Positions 1-9,372 of a stretch of DNA of 64,000 bases are shown here, one piece after another; the stretch's first letter is position 1, and the number at the start of each line of letters is the position of its first letter. Location: assembly GCF_019458805.1 (NCBI RefSeq), contig NZ_JAIBOA010000003.1, positions 248,001 to 312,000 on the forward strand, given 5' to 3'. Made by a program: the position numbers and the translations under genes. The stretch is from Actinomadura parmotrematis (GTDB taxonomy: Bacteria > Actinomycetota > Actinomycetes > Streptosporangiales > Streptosporangiaceae). The notes beneath the pieces are model-generated. The model saw nothing but the letters and a program-made list of their open reading frames with translations, was not told the DNA's origin and did not search any database.

Positions 1-365
1 AGGCACATGTCGTCGATCGCGACGTTCTCGGACTTGATGACCAGGTCGTAGCAGAACCCGGCGCTCTTCCCGTCGCCGCGGGTGTCCTTGATCTTGGCGA
101 CGATGAAGACGAACGGCTTGCCGGTGCCCTTGCGGGCCCAGTACCAGTGGCCCCAGACCTGGGCGCCGCGCACCGGCGGCACCGTGTACTGGTGGACCTT
201 GCCGACGCGCATGAAGGTGCCGGCGGCCGCGGAGGCGGTGGCGGCGCTCCGCAGCGTGCCGCCGGTGCGGACCTCGTGGCCGGTGGCGGCGCTCGCGGGG
301 GCGGCGAGGCCGAGGGACACGGCGAGGGCGGTGGCGGCGGCGCCGGCCGTGACGAACTTGCGCAT
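1..365 (-). CDS. secreted protein, 3' end beyond window
   Basis: The gene runs off the left edge, so only about 121 N-terminal residues are visible. It opens with a Sec signal peptide (MRKFVTAGAAATALAVSLGL, cleavage near APASA), so the product is exported. I chose the ATG at 365 because AGGGG lies 6 nt upstream of it; the in-frame ATG at 371 is too close. A TATGAT -10 box lies at 409-414 on this strand. The mature part has aromatic and basic residues (VWGHWYWARKG) and a late Cys. No family recognised. Confidence 0.75.
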   Translation of the reverse strand, partial: MRKFVTAGAAATALAVSLGLAAPASAATGHEVRTGGTLRSAATASAAAGTFMRVGKVHQYTVPPVRGAQVWGHWYWARKGTGKPFVFIVAKIKDTRGDGKSAGFCYDLVIKSENVAIDDMC

Positions 366-739
366 GAACATCCCCTGGAGGTGAAAAGCGGGGAGGGGAG
401 AGCGGCGTGATCATACTGAGGATCCGCGATCTGACGGGATCCTTTTCGGGGCGGACGGAAAGCGGTCGGGCGCCGGGCGGGGCGGACGGGCGCCCGGCCT
501 GCGGTCACGTCCGGCCGGGCGTCCTGAAAAGGAGCTGAAAAGGGCGCGGACTTCGTCGTTTCCGCCGAACTTCCGCCGACCGCCCCGAGCGTGCAGGAAT
601 ACCTGGACGCGGCGGGCACGGCGGGCACGCGGGGTGGCGGGACGGGCCGGTTCGGTGAAGCGGCGGCGCGGGGCGCCGGGACGGGGCTAGGGTCCCTCCC
701 CAAGATCAACAACCCCCTGCCGAAGGATGTGCGTTCCCC
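366..739. other. divergent intergenic region
   Basis: Non-coding stretch between two outward-facing genes. It holds the minus-strand TATGAT box (409-414) for the secreted protein and two GGATCC blocks just upstream of it, within 416-442. The right half is GC-rich and I see no convincing promoter for the glycoside hydrolase there. Confidence 0.4.
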
Positions 740-2236
740 GTGCGCTCACCGAAAGTGCTCTTAACGGCCCTCGCCGGAATCCTCGCCGTCGGGCTCGTCG
801 CCGCCTGGCTGTCGCGGCCCGTCCCGACGGTGACGGCGGCGAAGTCCGGCGCGACCGCCGCGGCCGCCGCGAGCCCGCTCCCGTTCGACCTGCCCTCCAC
901 GGCGACGCTGCGCGCCTCCGGGAAGCTGGTGTTCGCGCACTACTTCACCCCCTACCCCCGGTCGCTGGACAACAAGGACGCGTCCGCCGACTACTACACG
1001 CGCAACTACCTGAACCCCGCCGGCGAGGGCGGCATCCACGCCGCCTACGGCGGGCTGCTGCGCGACCGGCCGGCCGCGCGGGCGCCGCTCACCGGCGACT
1101 ACCAGCTCGCCGACATGGAGTACGAGGTCCGCACCGCGATCGCCGCGGGCCTCGACGGCTTCACCGTGGACCTGCTGAACCTCGACCCGTCCTCGGCCCA
1201 CCGCAAGCGCGTCGACCTGCTGATCAAGGCCGCGCAGGCCGTCGACCCCGGCTTCAAGATCGTGCTGATGCCGGACATGACCGCCACCCAGATCAAGGCC
1301 TACACCCCGGCCGGGCTCGCCGCCGCGCTCGCCGGGCTCGCCGCGTCGCCGAACGTGTACCGGCTCGCCGACGGGCGGCTCGTCCTGTCGCCGTTCAAGG
1401 CCGAGAACCAGACCGCCGACTGGTACACCCAGCTCACCACCGCGCTGTCGTCCACGTACGGGATCAAGACGGCGCTGGTGCCGGTCTTCCTGAACTTCGG
1501 CGCCAACTACGCCAAGTACTCCGCGATCAGCTACGGGTTCTCCAACTGGGGCAACCGCAGCCCGAACCTCCAGGGCGGCGTCGCCGGCAACGTGAGCACC
1601 TCCCACACCGCCGGGAAGATCTGGATGCAGCCCGTCGCGGTGCAGGACGAGCGGCCCGACCAGAAGATCTACGACGAGGCCGGCAACACCGAGAACCTGC
1701 GCACCACCTGGCAGAACGCCATCAGCGCCGGGACCGACTGGGTGCAGCTCACCACCTGGAACGACTTCTCCGAGGGCACCCAGTTCGCGCCGTCCCCGCA
1801 CAACGGCGGCGCCTACCTCGACCTCGCGTCCTACTACCTGACCCGGCTGAAGACGGGCGCGTGGCCGGCGATCGTCCGCGACACCGCCTACGTCAGCCAC
1901 CGGACGCAGCTCGCCGCGACCAAGCCCACCGCGGGCGGCCAGACGGCGTTCATGGTGCCGCGCTCGGGCACGACGACGCCCCGCGACACCGTCGAGGTGC
2001 TGTCCTTCCTGAAGGCGGCCGCGACGGTCCGCGCCACCGTCGGCGGCACCGCGACGGACTACGCGGCGGCCGCGGGCGTCCAGGCGAAGCTGTTCCCGCT
2101 GGCGTTCGGCGCCAACGGGGCCGCGATCGTGCGGAGCGGGACGACGGTGGCGTCGGTGGCGTCGCCGTTCACCGTCACCGCGACGCCGACGGTCCAGGAC
2201 CTGCAGTACTCCATCGTGAGCAGCGGCCGAGGCTGA
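740..2236 (+). CDS. glycoside hydrolase family 71 (alpha-1,3-glucanase-like)
   Basis: A 498-residue protein with an N-terminal hydrophobic signal or anchor (residues 5-22) and one large catalytic domain. Recognisable GH71 features are LVFAHYFTPYPRSLDNKD, then GLDGFTVDLLNLD in a barrel strand, and near the end of the barrel DWVQLTTWNDFSEGTQFAP. GH71 enzymes cleave alpha-1,3-glucan (mutan, fungal wall glucan), so extracellular attack on fungal or bacterial alpha-glucan is the likely role. A small beta-type C-terminal domain follows from about residue 390. Start is GTG at 740, with GAAGGA 12 nt upstream, a slightly long spacing. Substrate specificity is inferred from the family only. Confidence 0.85.
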   Translation: MRSPKVLLTALAGILAVGLVAAWLSRPVPTVTAAKSGATAAAAASPLPFDLPSTATLRASGKLVFAHYFTPYPRSLDNKDASADYYTRNYLNPAGEGGIHAAYGGLLRDRPAARAPLTGDYQLADMEYEVRTAIAAGLDGFTVDLLNLDPSSAHRKRVDLLIKAAQAVDPGFKIVLMPDMTATQIKAYTPAGLAAALAGLAASPNVYRLADGRLVLSPFKAENQTADWYTQLTTALSSTYGIKTALVPVFLNFGANYAKYSAISYGFSNWGNRSPNLQGGVAGNVSTSHTAGKIWMQPVAVQDERPDQKIYDEAGNTENLRTTWQNAISAGTDWVQLTTWNDFSEGTQFAPSPHNGGAYLDLASYYLTRLKTGAWPAIVRDTAYVSHRTQLAATKPTAGGQTAFMVPRSGTTTPRDTVEVLSFLKAAATVRATVGGTATDYAAAAGVQAKLFPLAFGANGAAIVRSGTTVASVASPFTVTATPTVQDLQYSIVSSGRG

Positions 2237-2248
2237 CCGTGATCTAGA

Positions 2249-2277
2249 GGCGGGGCCGGTCCCGGACCGGCCCCGCC
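2249..2277 (+). terminator. hairpin terminator after GH71 gene
   Basis: Perfect 14-bp inverted repeat (2249-2262 with 2264-2277), GC-rich, starting 12 nt after the stop codon. There is no T-run, as usual in actinomycetes. Confidence 0.7.
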
Positions 2278-2416
2278 CAGATCTTTACCCGGCGTCTCCG
2301 GCGGGCGCGGACCCCCGGAAAACAGGCGCTTCCGGCGTTCGGGACGGCGCGGCGGCCGCGGCGGCGGCGAGGCCATGACCTGGGCGTTGCTAGCTTTTTT
2401 CATTATGGATAGCGAT

Positions 2417-2692
2417 ATGTCCGAAGAGCTGGGGCTGCTGGTCCGCGACATCGGCGACGCGGGCGTCGCGGAGATGGCCCTCACCCCCGGCCTCGCGGCC
2501 GCCGTTGACCAGCACGTCGCCGATCTCCGCGCGCTGCTCCCGGACGCCGGCGAGGACGCCCTGATGGGCTACCTCGGCACCTTCGCCGAGGACGCCTTCC
2601 ACCGCGGCTGGTGGCCCGGCGACACCCGCGACTGGGAGTTCGTCCGCATCGTGGCGGTCTGCTGGATGCTGCGCGAGGGCGCCGCTCACTAA
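2417..2692 (+). CDS. small conserved-looking acidic protein
   Basis: About 91 residues from ATG 2417 ([20 protein letters not shown]), acidic, helical, with a C-terminal [20 protein letters not shown] segment. It resembles short DUF6401-type actinomycete proteins, but I am not certain. The start is doubtful: in-frame ATGs lie at 2375, 2405 and 2417. An AT-rich promoter-like segment (TTGCTA 2387-2392, 17 nt, TAGCGA 2410-2415) overlaps the two earlier starts, which favours 2417. The gene ends 40 nt before the aminotransferase gene and may be cotranscribed with it. Confidence 0.6.
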   Translation: MSEELGLLVRDIGDAGVAEMALTPGLAAAVDQHVADLRALLPDAGEDALMGYLGTFAEDAFHRGWWPGDTRDWEFVRIVAVCWMLREGAAH

Positions 2693-2732
2693 GCTGGACG
2701 TACCACCCGTTCGGCGTTCCTGGAGGACAACG

Positions 2733-3809
2733 GTGTCCGAGACCCCCGCCCCGCGCTTCCGCCCGGTCCTGGACCGGTTCGCGGCCTACCGGCCCGGCCG
2801 GGCCGTGGTCTCCCCGGACGGCCGGACGTTCAAGCTCTCCTCCAACGAGTCGCCGCACGGCCCGCTGCCGTCGGTGCAGGAGGCGATCGAGCGGGCCGCC
2901 CGCGACGTGAACCGCTACCCCGACAACAGCGCGACCGCGCTGGCGGAGGCGATCGCCGCCGAGCACGGCGTCGCGCCGGAGCAGGTCGTCGTCGGCTGCG
3001 GCTCGGTCGGCGTCGCGCAGATGCTGCTGGAGGCGGTCGCCGAACCCGGCGCCGAGATCGTCTACGCTTGGCGCTCGTTCGAGGCGTACCCGCTGCTCGT
3101 CGCGCTGTCGGGGGCGACCGGCGTGCAGGTGCCGCTCCGCGACGAGGTCCACGACCTCGCCGCGATGGCCGGCGCGATCACCGAGCGGACGCGGCTGGTG
3201 TTCGTCTGCAACCCCAACAACCCGACCGGCACCGTCGTGCACCGCGCCGAACTGGAGGCGTTCCTCGCCCGCGTGCCCGCCGACTGCCTGGTCGTGCTGG
3301 ACGAGGCGTACACCGAGTACGTCCGCGACGACGGCGTCGTGGACGGCCTGGAGCTGCTCCCCGCCCACCCGAACCTGCTGGTGCTGCGGACCTTCTCCAA
3401 GGCGTACGGCCTGGCCGGGCTGCGCACCGGCTTCGCGATCGCGCACGCGCCGGTCGCCGAGGCCGTCCGCAAGACCTACCTGCCGTTCAGCGTCAACTCG
3501 ATCGCGCAGGCCGCCGGCATCGCCTCCCTCGCCGCCAAGGGCGAGCTGCTGGAGCGCGTCGAGGCGACCGTGAAGGAGCGCGACCGCGTGCACGCCGCGC
3601 TCACCGCCGGCGGCTGGACCGTGCCGCCGTCGGAGGCCAACTTCGTGTGGCTGCGCCTCGGCGACCGCACGCTGGAGTTCGCGGCCGCCTGCGAGGAGCA
3701 GGGCGTCAGCGTGCGGCCCTTCGACGGCGAGGGCGCGCGCGTGTCCATCGGGTCGGCGGAGGAGAACGACGCCTTCCTCGCCGTCGCGCGGGCCTTCACC
3801 GCACGCTAG
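2733..3809 (+). CDS. hisC: histidinol-phosphate / aromatic aminotransferase
   Basis: A 358-residue fold-type I PLP-dependent aminotransferase. The PLP lysine is K223 in [14 protein letters not shown]. The substrate and cofactor loops [11 protein letters not shown] and [10 protein letters not shown] are intact, as is the N-terminal SSNESPHGP motif. HisC converts imidazole-acetol phosphate to histidinol phosphate. Actinobacterial paralogues (Pat) act on phenylalanine and tyrosine. No his genes lie nearby, so an aromatic aminotransferase is equally possible. Start GTG 2733 is preceded by TGGAGGA with good spacing. Confidence 0.85.
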   Translation: MSETPAPRFRPVLDRFAAYRPGRAVVSPDGRTFKLSSNESPHGPLPSVQEAIERAARDVNRYPDNSATALAEAIAAEHGVAPEQVVVGCGSVGVAQMLLEAVAEPGAEIVYAWRSFEAYPLLVALSGATGVQVPLRDEVHDLAAMAGAITERTRLVFVCNPNNPTGTVVHRAELEAFLARVPADCLVVLDEAYTEYVRDDGVVDGLELLPAHPNLLVLRTFSKAYGLAGLRTGFAIAHAPVAEAVRKTYLPFSVNSIAQAAGIASLAAKGELLERVEATVKERDRVHAALTAGGWTVPPSEANFVWLRLGDRTLEFAAACEEQGVSVRPFDGEGARVSIGSAEENDAFLAVARAFTAR

Positions 3810-3839
3810 CGCGTACCGCACGCCAGCGCGTACCGCGCG

Positions 3840-4811
3840 TCAGGGAGTCGCGGCGGGCGTGGGCGTCGCCGGGGGCGGCGGCGAGGGGGTCGGGCTGGAC
3901 GCCGGAGCCTTGGTCGGCGCCGGGGCGGGCTTCTGCGTCGGCCGCGTGCGCTGCGCCGACGTCGCGGACGCCTTGGCCTTGGGCTTGGCCTTCTTCTTCG
4001 GCGCCTTCGCGCTCGGCTTCGCCGTCGTGGCGCCCGCCGACGGCGTCGCCGGCGCGGACGGCGCGGGCCGCGACGCGCCGGGCGTGCCCGGCGCCGCCTC
4101 GCGGGGCTCGGCGGACGCCGGCGCGGACGGCTTCCGCGACGGCGCCTCCGGCTTCGGCGACATCTGCAGGACGCTCGGCAGGCCGCGGCGGATCGGCGTG
4201 TAGCCGACCGTCGAGGCGACGGCCGCGCCGATCGCGACGACGAGCACCGCCGTGCACGCGGCCGCGGCGATCCGCCACCGGTCGCGCCGGGCCGGGCGGT
4301 CCGGCGCGCCGCCGGTCCGCTGCGTCGCGAGGGTGTCCTGCGCGGCGGCCGGCACGAGCGCGGGCGTGATCTTGGGGATGGGGCGGGTCTCCTCCTCCAG
4401 CAGGCCCGGGCGCTCGGCCGCGGCCGCCACGGCCGCCGCCGCGGGACCGGCGAGCGCGTCGCCGGGCGCGGTGCGCGTCGGAGCGGCGGCGGCGCGGCGC
4501 GGGCGCGGGCCGTCCTTCAGCCACCGGTGGCCGGTGGCGGGACGGTAGGCCGTCACCTCGTCGCCCGCCTCCGGGGCGGGCGCCGCCGCCTCGGGGGCGG
4601 GGCGGTGGCGCCGGGCCGGCCGGTCGCGGCGGGTCTGGAGGGTGTCGGAGGCGGGCGCGCCCGCGTCGATGAGGGCGCGCACGGCGGCGTCGGCCGGATC
4701 GCGGACCGTGACCGGCTCGCCGTCCGGGCCGCGCGGCGTCGCATCGCACGGGGCCGGGTCGTCGGACGGGACGCGGGCGCCGCTGCGGGGGGCCGCGGTG
4801 GAGTCTCCCAT
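3840..4811 (-). CDS. membrane-anchored Pro/Ala-rich protein
   Basis: A 323-residue low-complexity protein. A cytoplasmic, Pro/Arg-rich N-terminal half (about 1-170) is followed by one transmembrane helix (IAAAACTAVLVVAIGAAVAS, about 180-205). The tail outside the membrane is rich in Ala, Pro, Ser, Thr and Lys, including a KKKAKPKAKA block. There is no enzymatic motif. The layout suggests a cell-wall-spanning or anchoring protein, but no function can be assigned. It is convergent with the aminotransferase gene, 31 nt apart. Confidence 0.7.
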   Translation of the reverse strand: MGDSTAAPRSGARVPSDDPAPCDATPRGPDGEPVTVRDPADAAVRALIDAGAPASDTLQTRRDRPARRHRPAPEAAAPAPEAGDEVTAYRPATGHRWLKDGPRPRRAAAAPTRTAPGDALAGPAAAAVAAAAERPGLLEEETRPIPKITPALVPAAAQDTLATQRTGGAPDRPARRDRWRIAAAACTAVLVVAIGAAVASTVGYTPIRRGLPSVLQMSPKPEAPSRKPSAPASAEPREAAPGTPGASRPAPSAPATPSAGATTAKPSAKAPKKKAKPKAKASATSAQRTRPTQKPAPAPTKAPASSPTPSPPPPATPTPAATP

Positions 4812-4955
4812 ACCTGTTCCGACGTGGGATCAAGGCCGGGGGTTGCATCCGGGACGCGAGATACCGGAGAGAATCCGCAGGTCAGAGCGGCAAAAGGGGT
4901 ATGTGGTGCGGATCGGACGGGTCCGGGGGGCGGCGGGCCCGGACCCGTCCGGCGC

Positions 4956-6437
4956 TCACGTCCCCGCCTTCGGCCCCAGCTTCTCCACGATGAGCCGGTA
5001 GAGCTGGCGCGGCCGGCCCGGCTGCGGCGTCCGGTTCGGCGGCAGCGGCCAGGCGAGGCCCTCCTCGACCAGCGTGCGGAGCAGGCGGCGCGCGGTGCGC
5101 GGGGTGACGCCGAGCATCTTGCCCGCGTTCTCCGCGTCCACGATGAGCGGCTGCTCCTGGTCGCCGAGCTTGTCGGCGAGCCGGGCGAGGATCTCCAGCC
5201 CCTTCGGCTTGGCCTGCGGCGCCGCGCGCGGCGGCGTGCGCGGCGCGGGCACGAGCGCCCGGCCGTCGCGGTCGAGCGCGAAGCCCTGCGCCCGCTGCGA
5301 GGACTGCGACCGGGCGAGCGCCGCGCGCGCGTGCGACTCGGCCTCGTGCGCGGTGCGGCCCATGCCGATGCCGACCTCGATGGCGAGGCCGAGCTCCTCG
5401 CGGACCCGCTCGACGAACGGCGGCGTGCGGAACCCCTCGGTGGTCGCGGTGACCGAGCCGCGGGTCGCGATGACCAGGTAGCTGTGGTCGTCCAGCGGCC
5501 ACACCGAGGCGTTCATCCGGTGCGCCTCCTGGAGCAGCACCCGGTGCAGCGCGAGCTTCAGCTCGTCGCGCCAGTAGCGGGGGGTGACGCGCCGCGGGGT
5601 CTCCCGCAGCGTCGGCACGTCCACCAGCACCACCACGAGCTGCGACTCCTCCAGCCGGTGGTGCGCGCCGAGCAGCGCCGCCGTCTGCAGCGAGCTGCGG
5701 ATCGCCGCGCCCGTCGGCCGCACCCGGATGGTCGGCACGCCGGCCATCTCCATGCGCTCGGCGGTGGCGTGCACGCAGGTCATCGCGACGGTCGTCGCGC
5801 CGCGCCGCCAGAGCCGCTCGTGGAAGGCCGCGAGCGTGCCCGGCCCGGCGGCCTCCTCGCGCAGGTGCACCTGGTCGGTGCCGAGGCTCACCTCGGCGTA
5901 GGCCTCCTCGACCTCGGCGCGGCCGAGCACGTCGATGCTGACCCGGCCGGGGTCGAAGCGCTCGTCCAGCGCGGCCCGCAGCAGCGCGCCCTGGAGGGCG
6001 GCGCCGTTCAGCGGGACGTAGGTGGCGGGCATGGTGAGCACGCCGGCCTTGCGCGCGAAGTCGTAGGGGACCGGGCTGGCGAACAGGCACACGTCCACGC
6101 CCGACCCGAGCCGGACGACCTTGTCGGCCGCCTCCTGCTCGTCGCGGTAGGCGGCGGCCACCAGCCGGCTCGGCACCGGCGTCGGGCCGTGGCCCATCAG
6201 CATGACCCGCTCCACCAGGTCGTGCGGCCCGACCACGCCGATCGTGAGGTCGGGCGTCACCGACCCCGTCCGCGGCGCCGTCACGGGCGCCCGCTCGGTT
6301 CCCGCGCGGAGGCCGTCCCCCCGCGCGTGGGGGGACGTTCCTGTCCGGTTCGGTGGCCCCGGTCCGGCCATGCGTTCGCGCACGCTCCGCCCAACGGTCG
6401 TCTCATGGCTTGTCGCCCCTGCCTTCTGACCCTGCAC
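4956..6437 (-). CDS. transcriptional regulator with C-terminal HTH
   Basis: A product of up to 493 residues. Residues about 60-250 form a receptor-like alpha/beta domain (TPDLTIGVVGPHDLVERV). A second domain about 260-385 has an alpha/beta pattern reminiscent of nucleotidyl-cyclase or GGDEF folds, without their catalytic signature. The C-terminal 90 residues carry a clear helix-turn-helix (NAGKMLGVTPRTARRLLRTL) and a wing with RPRQLYRL. The ligand is unknown. Starts are GTG 6437 or ATG 6371; no strong ribosome site decides between them. The long AT-rich leader upstream suggests the gene is itself regulated. Confidence 0.65.
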   Translation of the reverse strand: MQGQKAGATSHETTVGRSVRERMAGPGPPNRTGTSPHARGDGLRAGTERAPVTAPRTGSVTPDLTIGVVGPHDLVERVMLMGHGPTPVPSRLVAAAYRDEQEAADKVVRLGSGVDVCLFASPVPYDFARKAGVLTMPATYVPLNGAALQGALLRAALDERFDPGRVSIDVLGRAEVEEAYAEVSLGTDQVHLREEAAGPGTLAAFHERLWRRGATTVAMTCVHATAERMEMAGVPTIRVRPTGAAIRSSLQTAALLGAHHRLEESQLVVVLVDVPTLRETPRRVTPRYWRDELKLALHRVLLQEAHRMNASVWPLDDHSYLVIATRGSVTATTEGFRTPPFVERVREELGLAIEVGIGMGRTAHEAESHARAALARSQSSQRAQGFALDRDGRALVPAPRTPPRAAPQAKPKGLEILARLADKLGDQEQPLIVDAENAGKMLGVTPRTARRLLRTLVEEGLAWPLPPNRTPQPGRPRQLYRLIVEKLGPKAGT

Positions 6438-6909
6438 CGCAGTTCCCGTGCGATTCGTTCCTCAGTGGGCAGATCGGGTCAGGGCGACCGCGTGTGACGC
6501 CCAGACGCGAAATCGAATCAAGAGTGCGGCGAAAAAGTAACCTACGCGACCCCTTGGTCAGTAATTTGTCACCATTCGGCCAGCCTTGATCCAGCATCTT
6601 CGGTCGTCCGAAGTTGAAAAACAAGACCCGAAAACGCGGCAAGGGGCCTCCGGTGGCGCTGAAGCGCATCCAGGAGACCCCTGTGGCGGGCGTTTCGTCT
6701 ACCCCTTGGCCGAAACGTGTGCGAAGCGTTGCCTGCCGTCCGGAAAGACGACCGATGTGATCATCTACTTGATCATCTGGCCGGTACCGGTGATTTTCTG
6801 CCTTGACCGCTTCTGTCAGCCGCCCGGGAGGACCGGGTTTCGCGCCTGGTGTTCCGTTTCGGTGCGAATCGGGGAATCGCCCCGGGCGGCCGGCAGCGTG
6901 ACCGCCCGG
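6438..6909. other. 472-bp intergenic region with inverted and direct repeats
   Basis: No credible gene. The left part is unusually AT-rich for this chromosome and probably holds the regulator's promoter (minus-strand TAGGTT around 6540). Structures seen are a hairpin CTTCGG-tcgt-CCGAAG (6598-6613), an inverted repeat CGTTTCG / CGAAACG (6691-6697 with 6711-6717), and a direct repeat TGATCATCT at 6758-6766 and 6770-6778. The right end is the 3' flank of murA. Confidence 0.5.
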
Positions 6910-8202
6910 TCAGACCTCTTCGCGGACGATGTCGGCGCCGAGCCCGCGCAGCCGCTCGGCGGTGTGCGCGTGCCCGCGGTCCAGGTAGTAGGCGGAGGTG
7001 ATGGTCGTCTCGCCCTCGGCGGCGAGGCCGGCCAGCACGAGCGCGCTGCCGCAGCGCAGGTCGTGCGCCTCCACCGTCGCGCCGCGCAGCCGGGACGGCC
7101 CGTTGACCTTGGCCCGGTTGCCGTCCACCTCGATGTCGGCGCCCATCCTGCCGAGCTCGCCGGCCAGCTTGAACCGGCCGTCGAAGATCCGCTCGTAGAT
7201 GTAGGACGGGCCGTCGGCCAGGCAGGACAGCGCCATGATCGGCGACTGCAGGTCGGTGGCGAAGCCCGGGTACTCGTCGGTGATGATGTTGATCGGGCGG
7301 AGCGCCCGGTCGCGGCGCACCTGCAGGACGGCGCCCTGCTGGTGGAACTCCACGCCCATCTGCTCCAGCTTGTCGCCCGCGACGCCGAGGTGCTCCAGGT
7401 TCGCGCCGACCAGGCTGAGGTCGCCGCCGGTGATCGCGGCGGCCATCACGAACACGCCGGCGTCGATGCGGTCGGGCATCACGGTGTGCTCGACGCCGCT
7501 CAGCTCGCCGACGCCCTCGACGGTGATGAAGCCGGTGCCGCCGCCGCGGATCTCGGCGCCCATGGCGCGCAGGATCGCGATGTTGTCGAGCACCTCCGGC
7601 TCCAGCGCGGCGTTCTTGATCAGGGTGGTGCCGCGGGCCATCGCCGCCGCCATGATCAGGTTCTCGGTGCCGGTGTGCGAGGGCGTGTCGCAGTACAGCG
7701 TGGCGCCGCGCAGGTCGCCGGCCTTGATGTGGATCGTTCCGTCGCCGTTGTCGGCCACCTGCTCGGTGACCGTGGCGCCCATCCGCTTGAAGCCGTTGTA
7801 GTGGAAGTCCAGGTTGCGGCTGCCGAGGTTGCAGCCGCCGACGCCCTCGATGACGGCCTCGCCGAGCCGGTGCAGCAGCGCCGGGACGAACAGGAACGAC
7901 CCGCGGAACCGCGCGGCGATCTCGGCCGGCAGCACCGGGCTGTTCAGGGTGGAGGCGTCGATGACCAGGGTGCGCTCGGCCTCGTGCAGCTCGGCCTTGG
8001 CGCCGACCGCGCGGGCCAGCTCCACCGCGCGCCGCACGTCCTCGATGATGGGGACGTTGCGCAGCACGGTGCGGCCCTTGCTGGCCATCAGCGAGGCACC
8101 GATCATCGGCAGCACGGCGTTCTTGGCCCCCTGGATGAAGACGGTGCCGTGCAGCTGGCCGCCGCCGCGCACGCGGTAGCGGACGTCGTGGGCCATGCTC
8201 AT
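6910..8202 (-). CDS. murA: UDP-N-acetylglucosamine 1-carboxyvinyltransferase (Cys-type)
   Basis: A 430-residue protein adding enolpyruvate from PEP to UDP-GlcNAc, the first committed step of peptidoglycan synthesis. The PEP/sugar motif GAKNAVLP has K27 and N28. The catalytic loop reads VGGCNLGSR with the reactive Cys at 124. The general-base region TDLQSP is present. AGGAG lies 9 nt before the ATG at 8202. Many actinobacterial housekeeping MurA proteins carry Asp in place of this Cys, so this may be a second, MurA2-like copy. That paralogy is an inference. Confidence 0.9.
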   Translation of the reverse strand: MSMAHDVRYRVRGGGQLHGTVFIQGAKNAVLPMIGASLMASKGRTVLRNVPIIEDVRRAVELARAVGAKAELHEAERTLVIDASTLNSPVLPAEIAARFRGSFLFVPALLHRLGEAVIEGVGGCNLGSRNLDFHYNGFKRMGATVTEQVADNGDGTIHIKAGDLRGATLYCDTPSHTGTENLIMAAAMARGTTLIKNAALEPEVLDNIAILRAMGAEIRGGGTGFITVEGVGELSGVEHTVMPDRIDAGVFVMAAAITGGDLSLVGANLEHLGVAGDKLEQMGVEFHQQGAVLQVRRDRALRPINIITDEYPGFATDLQSPIMALSCLADGPSYIYERIFDGRFKLAGELGRMGADIEVDGNRAKVNGPSRLRGATVEAHDLRCGSALVLAGLAAEGETTITSAYYLDRGHAHTAERLRGLGADIVREEV

Positions 8203-8558
8203 GCCGTGTGACTCCTTATCGCCGCGGGCCGGGCGCCCGCCGGAAGGTCCGGGACCACTCGCCCGCGCGCTTCCAGCGGCGGTGACAGGGCCGCGAGCGC
8301 ATCGGACGGGCGTCCTGCGTGCCGATCGCGGAACCAGTAAACCACCGGGGCGAGCGTGGAGCGTCCGTGCGCGCCCCGGGGCGGCGAGTCTGATCGTTGA
8401 GATGCGCGATCACCCCTCGCGGGTTCGCCGAAATGCCCACTGGATCAAGAAAAATCGGAAATGTCGAGCCGCGCTCCCCCGGGGTGGTCCCATGATCGAC
8501 GACGCCCCGGACGAGGACGGGCCGCCGACCGCGATCGCCGTCCTCGGCCGCCGCCGGC
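8203..8558. other. murA upstream region
   Basis: 356 bp between two minus-strand genes. Around 8440-8465 there is an AT-rich patch that may be the murA promoter, which would leave a long leader of about 240 nt. The plus strand at 8396-8406 reads GTTGAGATGCG, identical to the first 11 bases of the 62-bp palindromic repeat described elsewhere, but the rest of the element is absent. No gene supported. Confidence 0.4.
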
Positions 8559-9347
8559 CTACCGGTGCGCGAGCACCTCGACGTCGTCGCCGACGGCGAG
8601 CGGGCCGGTGACGCGCGGGACGGCGTTCTGGCCGAACAGCAGCCCCCGGTCGATGTTGCGGTAGCGGGCGAGGGTGCGCAGCGGCTCGCGGCCGCGCTCG
8701 CCGGTCTCCTGGTCGGTGGTGGTGATGACGCAGCGCGCGCACGGCTTGACGAGCTCGATCTCGGTGCCGCCGATCCGCAGCAGCCGCACCTTGTCCTCCC
8801 CGTAGGCGCCGAGGCCGCGCACCACCAGGTTCGGGCGGAAGCGGTCCATGGGCAGCGGCGCGTCCAGCCGCCCGTTGAGGTCCTCCAGCGACTCCTCGGA
8901 GATCAGCAGCAGCGGGTAGCCGTCGGCGAAGGCGACCTCGCCGCCGCCGTGCGCGGTGGCCCGGTGCCCGGTGAAGCGGACGAGGCGGCACGGGCGGCCG
9001 AGCGCCCGCGCGAACCAGGCGGCCGCCGCGTCGCCCTGGTCGACGCCGAGGCAGGGGTTGCCGTGGACCGTCACCCGGGCCGCCGGGCCGCCGTCCACCG
9101 GGGTGTGGACGAGCGGCTCGGCGTCGTCGAAGCGCACCGACAGGACGCCGTCGCGGACCGGCTCGCGGACCGGCCGCAGCCGGGCCATCGCGGCGCACTC
9201 GCGCTGCGACAGGTGCCGCCCCTCCGGCGTGGCCAGCATGAACTCCCGGTCGTCGCGCAGGCCGGTGGCGATCAGCTCGGCGCCGCGCAGGGACGTCCCG
9301 CCGGCGCTCTTCAGCGGGTAGGAGTGCAGGGCGGTCAGGGTCGCCAT
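8559..9347 (-). CDS. MOSC-domain protein (YcbX-like)
   Basis: A 262-residue protein with an N-terminal beta-barrel MOSC_N domain (about 1-115, LHSYPLKSAGG) and a C-terminal MOSC domain (about 120-262). The domain is shared with molybdenum-cofactor sulfurases. The conserved cysteine is in LVKPCARCVITTTD, near residue 207. YcbX-like proteins take part in reduction of N-hydroxylated compounds using Moco, so a molybdenum-linked detoxifying reductase or sulfur carrier is likely. AGGAG precedes the ATG. It lies 25 nt downstream of purB on the same strand and may share its transcript. Confidence 0.85.
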   Translation of the reverse strand: MATLTALHSYPLKSAGGTSLRGAELIATGLRDDREFMLATPEGRHLSQRECAAMARLRPVREPVRDGVLSVRFDDAEPLVHTPVDGGPAARVTVHGNPCLGVDQGDAAAAWFARALGRPCRLVRFTGHRATAHGGGEVAFADGYPLLLISEESLEDLNGRLDAPLPMDRFRPNLVVRGLGAYGEDKVRLLRIGGTEIELVKPCARCVITTTDQETGERGREPLRTLARYRNIDRGLLFGQNAVPRVTGPLAVGDDVEVLAHR

Positions 9348-9372
9348 CGGGGGCTCCTGTCGGTCGGGAGGG

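Noticed and set aside
6403..6669. 88-codon minus-strand frame in the AT-richer gap
   Set aside because: Overlaps the regulator start, no ribosome site, no domain.
8396..8406. Possible fourth copy of the palindromic element
   Set aside because: Only the first 11 bases match; the rest of the core and both outer arms are absent, so it may be chance.
8216..8440. 74-codon minus-strand frame upstream of murA
   Set aside because: No ribosome site or promoter, no recognisable domain, and it lies in the probable murA leader.
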